Assembly (NCBI GenBank): GCA_963696325.1
Contig: CAVOJV010000026.1
Span: forward strand, 1-19,491
Direction: 5' to 3'
Origin: CAVOJV01 sp963696325
GTDB lineage: Bacteria; Pseudomonadota; Gammaproteobacteria; Competibacterales; Competibacteraceae
DNA length: 19,491 nt
Shown: positions 14,716-19,491 of the stretch, piece after piece
Position numbering within the stretch: the first letter of the stretch is position 1
Layout of the letters: each line of letters begins with the position of its first letter
Made by a program: the position numbers and the translations under genes
Notes under the pieces: generated by a model
Told to the model about the DNA's origin: nothing
Databases searched by the model: none
What the model saw: the letters and a program-made list of their open reading frames with translations, nothing else

Positions 14716-15491
14716 ATGGATCGTTTGTATTACCTTACGGACGCGCAATTTGAGCAGATCAACCGGTTGTTGCCACCCGAAGAGGGGCGCCGGGGGCGTC
14801 CGCCGACGGTCAAGAACCGCGAGGCGTTGGAAGGTGTGCTGCACGTTCTGCGCACGGGCACGCCGTGGCGGGATTTGCCGAACGCCTACGGCCCTTGGCA
14901 CACGATCTACATGCGCTGGCAACGCTGGATCGAGCGTGGGGTCTGGTGGAACATCCTGGGGCTGCTGAAGCGGCTCAAGGGCGTCGAACTGAAGATCGTC
15001 TTTCTCGATTCCACGGTGGTACGCGCTCACCAGCACGCGGCGGGCGCCGCCAAAAAAAAGGCGATCAGGCCCTCGGTCGCTCCCGCGGCGGATTGACCAC
15101 GAAAATCCACGCCCTGTGCGCTTCGGAAGCCGATGCGGTGGATATCCGGATCATGGCCGGGCAGGCGGGCGACGCGCCGGTCGGCGAAGCGCTTATCGAT
15201 GCCATCGATCCGCGCGACGGCATCGAGCAAGCGGCTATGGACAAGGCCTATGATAGCAATGCCATCCGCGCCAAGCTCGACGCCAAAGGCATCACCCCGG
15301 TCATTCCGCCCAAGTCTAACCGCTTGGAGATCATCGTCTACGATAAGGAAAGCTACAAGCAGCGCAACAAAGTCGAACGCCTGTTCAATAAAATCAAGCA
15401 GTTCCGCCGAGTCGCTACCCGCTATGAAAAACTCAAAGCCAACTTCCTGGCTTTCGTCACCGTCGCCCTCATCGTGATCATGCTCCGCTAG
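14716..15491 (+). CDS. IS5-family transposase made by a -1 frameshift
   Basis: The first frame runs from ATG 14716 (MDRLYYLTDAQFEQINRLLP) to 15096. It contains the DUF4096-type N-terminal domain GRRGRPPTVKNREALEGVLH and the first catalytic aspartate in VFLDSTVVRAHQHA. The second frame, -1 relative to it, continues with GDQALGRSRGGLTTKIHALC, the second aspartate in AAMDKAYDSNAI, PPKSNR and the glutamate in RNKVERLFNKIKQFRRVATR. It stops at 15489-15491. The switch lies at the eight-A run 15052-15059, a typical slippery site. The fused product is about 258 residues, the family's size. The transposase moves its own 865-bp element. Confidence 0.92.
15052..15059 (+). promoter_or_regulatory. programmed -1 frameshift slippery site
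   Basis: Eight consecutive A residues lie in the overlap of the two IS5 transposase frames. The protein match passes from frame one (GAAKKK) to the -1 frame (GDQALGRSRGG) exactly here. Confidence 0.8.
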
Positions 15492-15541
15492 CAATTTTGT
15501 GAACACGGCCTAATCCTGCTCGTAGCTGTTTTTTCATCTTT

Positions 15542-15566
15542 CCTCCTCTCTACATGAATGATGTAG
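15542..15566 (-). promoter_or_regulatory. ribosome-binding site and adjacent leader hairpin of the VPEID gene
   Basis: On the minus strand AGGAGG (15542-15547) stands 4 bases before the ATG at 15537. Directly upstream is the perfect small hairpin CTACAT-CATTC-ATGTAG (15550-15566). A strong Shine-Dalgarno sequence next to a hairpin may affect translation or mRNA stability. The region 15567-15716 upstream has no gene that I recognise and no promoter that I can call with confidence. Confidence 0.6.
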
Positions 15567-15716
15567 CCTCCTTGCTGAACAAAATGGTTACAGAAGATAG
15601 GTATTAGAATAGACCTACCCGAGACTAAAGCAGCACAATACATACCAACCGACATTCCGCACATCAACGCAACTAACTGAATACAATAGTTCAGACAGTT
15701 TTTAGGAGTATAGGAC

Positions 15717-16137
15717 TTACGCATTGACAGGAAGTTGAAATTGTGGATTGAGGTGCTCCAAGTTAGGGGTGAACGTTTGGATGAATGCAGCAATGATTTC
15801 ATTAAACAACTCACGCTTTAAGCGATAACAATTACGAATCACGTCGTTGGCGCGTAGTCGCTGCAATTGCACATAGCCACAGATCGCTGCAAAAATATGA
15901 TTGCGAATCGCGGTGGGTTGGCGGACCTGAAAATGCTCAATGTGGCAAACTTGTTTGAGCGTCCGATGATAGTGCTCGATTTGCCAGTGCTGGTCATGGA
16001 GTTTGAGAAACGCGGCACGATCAACCGTCGCCCATGCCTCATCATTCGGCTGGTACAAGGCATCATGGCGTGGCTGGTTTTTTAACCACGTCCGAAACCC
16101 CTTGACCGTGCCGAATCCTTGTAGGTAGTGCCTGACA
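15717..16137 (-). pseudogene. transposase 3' fragment (IS4/IS701-like DDE)
   Basis: The minus strand reads TGFSVRHYLQGFGTVKGFRTW and on to HDQHWQIEHYHRTLKQVCHIE, which carries the third acidic residue of a DDE transposase (E in WQIE). It ends FQLPVNA with TAG/TAA near 15717. The longest start codon is TTG 16058, but homologous-looking sequence runs back in frame to about 16137, where a TAA interrupts it. The N-terminal two thirds are missing. Directly after the stop the sequence TAGGACTTACGCA resembles an IS end. The lower GC content separates it from the neighbouring IS. The family call is moderate; the transposase nature is firm. Confidence 0.75.
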
Positions 16138-16315
16138 GAAAACCCGGTTTTTTAAAATTTTGGCTCCTTCCCAAGTGTCGACGGTGAGACTTTTTTACGG
16201 GCGAGCAAGGAATTGTTGTTCGCACAGGCAGTTGATAAGATCCATGCTCATCCATGTCGATTTTTAGACGCACCTCTCCCGGTTCACTGATGCGGCGATG
16301 CCGTTTTGCCTTGGA
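16138..16315. other. short unexplained junction between two transposases
   Basis: On the minus strand a 63-codon frame (GTG 16273) begins RLKIDMDEHGSYQLPVRTT, which looks protein-like but matches nothing I recognise. It runs on out of frame into the transposase fragment. It may be a decayed remnant of the same or another IS. No IS end could be assigned. Confidence 0.3.
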
Positions 16316-17815
16316 TTAGGCTGCTTTTTGGTAAGGTCCTCGCCGTCGTTTGACCCCTTGGTCCAGCCGCCCCGCGCCCAGGCGCTCAAGGTTGCGCGCC
16401 AGCACCGCCAGGGCAACGTAACGCTTGAAGCCGTCAATGCCGTGGTCGGGGCCGACGGCTAGGCGATGGGCTTCTAGGGCATTGATCGCCGATTCGACGG
16501 CGGAGTGTTGTCGGCGCAAGCGAATAAATTCAGGTTCGGATTGGCGCGCCTGGTCCGCTTTCGACAGCCGTCCTTTGTTGGATAGCATCACCGGCTCCAC
16601 GTGTTGTTTGAGTTCAGCCTGATGGCCCGGGCGGTGAAAAGCCTTGTCATAGCTGACCGCGGCCAACCACGCAAAGCGCTCCTGGGTTTGTTTCGTGATC
16701 GGCACCGCGATTTGGTCGTCGGTGGTCTTTTCCATGCCTTGGTGGTGCAGGATGCAGCGGTGTTGGTCTTCGACCACGCCTACCCTTAGCCCCCACTCGA
16801 CGGGCACCCCTGCCTTGCCCTTGCTGATCCATTCGGTGTGCGGCTGGAAGATGGAGAAGACCTTCTCGCCATGGGGGATCGTGTCGCCCTGCAGCACCCG
16901 GCGGCGAATCGGGTCGATCTGCCGTTCGGCGTGTTGCAGGTAGCCATCGAGCGGGGCCCCTTGCGATGGACTTACCGGCGTGGGTAGGTTGGCCAGTGGT
17001 TCGCGGGTGTCACGCGCACGGGCCAGGTAGCCTTCGGCTTGTTCCAGAGAGTCCCGATGCGTTTGTTGAATTGCCGCTTGCTTGGCTTGGCGCTTCGCCT
17101 CGTCCTTGGCGGTCGAGTGCTTGATCCTGTGGAGGCGGCGATAGCCTTTCTGGAACGGGCGGAGGTGATAGGCGCGCTGACGCCACCCGGTCAACCCCTG
17201 CGCCAGAGACAGTTCGGCGCCACTGCCGATGGCCTTGCGAACGGCGTCATACAACCGATTGATGTGGGTGGGAAAGTGGCCGTTGGTCTCCACCACAACC
17301 GAGTCACAGCGGGCGTTGAGCCCTTCGTCCGGACTTTTGTTTAGCGCCTGATGGCCCGCGTTCACCACTGCCTGGTGGATCCGCTCCAGACTCTCCGGAG
17401 TGAACCACCGCAGGTTGTCCTTGAGGGTCTGCCGCTCATAGCGGTAATCGTTTGCCCACTCACTGTGGCCCAGCATCTGCCGAATCGTCGCGGGTTGGTT
17501 GGCCAACTCCTGAATGCGGTCATAATCCGCATTCAGGCCCAGCCGCAGGACGCCCAGCACCCGGATCGTCCATTGCGCCATGCCGGGACGGCCGGTATTT
17601 GGGTTCGCTTGGCCTGCCCCTCCCCTCCGCTCGGGCCGCACTTCTTCCAGAATCGTGAACACGCGCTCACGCAGGGGAAGCTCGGTGTAATCGGTGTAAA
17701 TGTGGTGGAGTCCCCGCAACCATTGCGGGATGTCGTCACGGGATTGGGGGTCCAGGACCATGTCGGCGATAGTCGTTTGGCCGAACCGCCTTTGGGCATC
17801 GATGACTGCGCGCAT
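16316..17815 (-). CDS. ISNCY-family transposase
   Basis: This 499-residue transposase is of the ISNCY type. An N-terminal helical DNA-binding region includes RQMLGHSEWANDYRYERQTLKDN. The core has D171 in ARCDSVVVETNGHFPT, the family block KVFSIFQPHTEWISKGKAG (318-336), D390 in AVSYDKAFHRPGH and E441 in HSAVESAINALEAHRLAVGP, the probable DDE triad. The C-terminus RYVALAVLARNLERLG is typical. The start is ATG 17815 and the frame has no stops. Relatives usually read HYPTD after the first motif; here it is HFPTH. Terminal inverted repeats could not be found by eye, so the element borders are open. GC content is high, like the other intact IS genes here. Confidence 0.9.
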   Translation of the reverse strand: MRAVIDAQRRFGQTTIADMVLDPQSRDDIPQWLRGLHHIYTDYTELPLRERVFTILEEVRPERRGGAGQANPNTGRPGMAQWTIRVLGVLRLGLNADYDRIQELANQPATIRQMLGHSEWANDYRYERQTLKDNLRWFTPESLERIHQAVVNAGHQALNKSPDEGLNARCDSVVVETNGHFPTHINRLYDAVRKAIGSGAELSLAQGLTGWRQRAYHLRPFQKGYRRLHRIKHSTAKDEAKRQAKQAAIQQTHRDSLEQAEGYLARARDTREPLANLPTPVSPSQGAPLDGYLQHAERQIDPIRRRVLQGDTIPHGEKVFSIFQPHTEWISKGKAGVPVEWGLRVGVVEDQHRCILHHQGMEKTTDDQIAVPITKQTQERFAWLAAVSYDKAFHRPGHQAELKQHVEPVMLSNKGRLSKADQARQSEPEFIRLRRQHSAVESAINALEAHRLAVGPDHGIDGFKRYVALAVLARNLERLGAGRLDQGVKRRRGPYQKAA

Positions 17816-18157
17816 AGACTTTTCGCGTAACGAAGCTTTGGTTGGGCGGTTTGGCTCTGCTGCGTTTTTATGCCATTTTTCAGTGGCCTGGACGATCTGG
17901 GTAGATCAGAACCACCGGCCAACGCGATCGGACCAACCATCTTGAATTCAGAAAAATAATTATAAAATATTGTTTTATAAAGGTAATAATATTTTTCGTT
18001 CAGGCACTAATTATTGGACTTTCGGTGCTCCATCCCCTCGAAAGACCTCCGATTTTCTTGCAACCATAGGATTTACGAAGCATTCTGGCTAAACAAGTCA
18101 GATTGAGAGTCTGGGTCCTTAGCCGATAATACTATACTGGCTACCGGGGTGACATAG
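17816..18157. other. intergenic region with AT-rich dyad and a promoter-like site
   Basis: No gene is seen. At 17961-17979 the perfect dyad TATAAAA-TATTG-TTTTATA sits in a very AT-rich patch, and a good promoter-like pair lies at 18103-18132. The ISNCY right end should lie near 17900, but no terminal repeat was recognised. Confidence 0.55.
18103..18132 (+). promoter_or_regulatory. sigma-70-like promoter of the decayed glycosyltransferase
   Basis: TTGAGA (18103-18108) and TAATAC (18127-18132) are separated by 18 bases. They lie about 38 bases before the ATG at 18170 (26 before an in-frame GTG at 18158). Confidence 0.5.
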
Positions 18158-18169
18158 GTGAAGACTAAT

Positions 18170-19491
18170 ATGAATTTGCTTTCGCCGGCGTTGCTTTGGT
18201 TTTGGTTGGTATTGGTATATGTCGTGCTGGTCTTCTTGCTCCAATTCCTAAGCGGTACTTACGGCAGCGAACTCGCCCACTGGCCCGATGAGCCGGCTCA
18301 TGTCACCAGCGCTCTAATGGTCCGGGACTAATCTCAAGCGGCTTCGACCAGCATCCAATGCGCTTCGCCGAGAATTACTACGTTGATTATCCCGAAATCG
18401 CGATCGGCGTGTGGCCACCCCGTACTATGTTATTGCTGCCGTATGGATGTACGTTTTTGGTGCTACCACCATCTCGTTGCTCGTCCTCTCGGGTCTTGCC
18501 ACAGCAATCCTAGCCACCATCGTAGCACTCTTCGCGCGGCGTCTGTTTGGCGACTCATTCATTGCCCTACTGCTAGGCGTGCTCCTCGTAGCATTACCCG
18601 AGATCCAGTTCGGTTCCACGCTTTTCATGCTCGACATTCCGGTCGCTTGCTTCCAGTTGCTGGCGATGATATTCCTGGTCGACTATTTCCGTACCGAATG
18701 CCTTGCTTACGCGGTGTACTTTGGCCTAGTGGTTTCCCTCGGGATGCTCACCAAAGGAAACTGAGTTGGCCTCGTTCTCCTCCCACCGTTCCTAATTCTC
18801 CTGACAGGTCGATGGGATCTCCTTAAGCGCGGCGGACTTTATCTAAGCTTTGGCATCTTTGCCCTGATCGGCCTGCCGTGGCAGTTTGTGAGCATGCGCG
18901 CTCTAAATTCTGCAGGAATCATTCAGGACTACAACCTCGCGCGCGTGTGGGAAATGTGCCTCGGCTATTCTGAACTCCTCTTCCGCAACAGTGGTTGGGT
19001 AATCGTCATTTTCGCCTTGCTTGGTCTCATCGTTGAGACTTCACGTCTTATCTGGCGCTAAACTGGCTCCTCAGTCGAAATGGCCGGGGTCATTTCACTA
19101 TTTCTCTCGACCTTTCTATTCCACTGCATCGCACCAATTCCCGGCCCGGATGATCGCGACTTAACCACTGCGTACGCATGCTTGGTCCTACTGTTCGGTG
19201 CCGGCCTGGTTTGGCTTGCCACCCAGCTTCCCATTAACGTCCTCTCACTCAGACTGCGCATCGGTCTATTTTGCTTGATTAGTGTCGTCGCTTTCGCCGT
19301 ATCAACTTTCTCCATACCCGCACGTCCGCCGCTTGGCTTTGCGGATCTCGCCGAGCATTTCTCGCAGCCACCTTTCGAGAAAGACACTGTCTTCTTAATT
19401 TGTTCCGACTCCAATGGTGAGGGCGCCATCATCGTCGAGATGGCTCTTCGCGACGAACCTCGTCCCCAGCGCATCATCATGCGAAGCTCCG
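18170..19491 (+). pseudogene. GT-C membrane glycosyltransferase (ArnT/PMT-like), decayed, runs off the window
   Basis: From ATG 18170 the protein reads MNLLSPALLWFWLVLVYVVL. The first loop carries the acidic motif HWPDEPAHVTSALMVRD, the catalytic-type DE of GT39/GT83 enzymes. A one-base loss at 18329-18330 shifts the frame to SSGFDQHPMRFAENYYVDYP. A second loss near 18415-18422 (after GVWPP) shifts it to YYVIAAVWMYVFGATT. The remaining frame has a TGA at 18762-18764 (after MLTKGN) and a TAA at 19059-19061 (after SRLIWR). It otherwise continues protein-like with further membrane helices to the window end. Such enzymes move sugars from polyprenyl-phosphate donors at the periplasmic face. With two frameshifts and two stops it is inactive. 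Confidence 0.85.

Larger units (their letters stand above)
14646..15510 (+). mobile_element. IS5-family (IS427-type) insertion sequence, 865 bp
   Basis: Perfect 17-bp inverted repeats GGCCGTGTTCACAAAAT bound it (14646-14662 and, reversed, 15494-15510), with a TA duplication outside (14644-14645 and 15511-15512). Excision restores the VPEID-CTERM gene frame. The two overlapping frames joined by a -1 shift are typical of the IS427 group. The element looks intact. Confidence 0.92.
14446..15537 (-). pseudogene. VPEID-CTERM sorting-signal protein, split by an IS5-family element
   Basis: The substrate of the neighbouring exosortase, in two pieces. At 15537-15511 the minus strand starts MKKQLRAGL. 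At 14643-14446, after the IS, it goes on IAGTALMVLAMSPSWAG and ends with TAG at 14446-14448. Joined at one TA it gives a 74-residue protein. It has a clear signal peptide (basic start, hydrophobic core, cut after about Ala25) and a short mature part with two cysteines (CPTNSTGATASGGRC). Its C-terminal signal is the PEID motif (residues 45-48), a Gly/Ala/Leu-rich helix (GAIALLVGGLLLAA) and the basic tail EKRRRSS. AGGAGG lies 4 bases before the ATG. The stop overlaps the exosortase ribosome-binding site. The frame is exact across the excised IS. In this copy the gene is disrupted. Confidence 0.88.

Noticed and set aside
16601..17344. Plus-strand frames of 60-160 codons opposite the ISNCY gene
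   Set aside because: They are antisense shadows without start signals or recognisable motifs.
1..19491. CRISPR arrays, tRNA or rRNA genes
   Set aside because: No regularly spaced repeat-spacer pattern, tRNA cloverleaf or rRNA sequence was seen. The regular repeats found (24-25 bases and about 43 bases) are too few and fit IS ends or dyads.

Overview
The window looks like chromosomal accessory DNA from a GC-rich, biofilm- or exopolysaccharide-forming Gram-negative bacterium, probably a proteobacterium. This is inferred from the exosortase E / VPEID-CTERM pair, the GtrA and GT-C glycosyltransferase genes, and the high-GC insertion sequences (IS). There is no rRNA, tRNA or housekeeping gene to fix the taxonomy. 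About two thirds of the window is insertion sequences and their wreckage, nested inside one another. Cellular genes survive as islands, and most of them are broken.

Layout. (1) 1-2339: 3' end of an IS21-family istB, split by a 1935-bp zinc-ribbon transposase element with 25-bp inverted repeats and an 11-bp target duplication. The transposase has two in-frame stops. (2) 2340-2998: a toxin-like ADP-ribosyltransferase fragment, then AT-rich non-coding DNA rich in dyads. (3) 2999-5136: a GtrA gene and a GT-C glycosyltransferase gene lying exactly between two inverted 127-bp copies of one sequence (one mismatch). Both genes look cut at the island borders. (4) 5159-7235: an IS630-family transposase split by an intact ISKra4 element with a 9-bp duplication. 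(5) 7236-8704: an IS50/Tn5-like IS4-family element. (6) 8705-12358: right end of a lost IS21 element, then an IS4-family pseudogene split by an intact IS21 (istA-istB) with a 4-bp duplication. (7) 12420-15566, minus strand: an exosortase E/CPBP-protease gene and the small gene for its VPEID-CTERM substrate. The substrate gene is cut inside its signal peptide by an 865-bp IS5-family element. A perfect terminator-like hairpin lies between substrate and sortase. (8) 15717-17815: a 3' transposase fragment and an ISNCY-family transposase. (9) 18103-19491: a decayed GT-C glycosyltransferase with a good promoter, two frameshifts and two stops, running off the window.

How the genes work together. Exosortase E should recognise the PEID motif at the C-terminus of the 74-residue exported protein, cut it and hand it to the envelope or matrix. 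The GtrA and GT-C proteins would flip and transfer lipid-linked sugars, a common companion function. In this genome copy the system appears inactivated by one clean IS5 insertion, and removing the IS on paper restores the substrate gene exactly. The nested target duplications give a readable order of insertion events.
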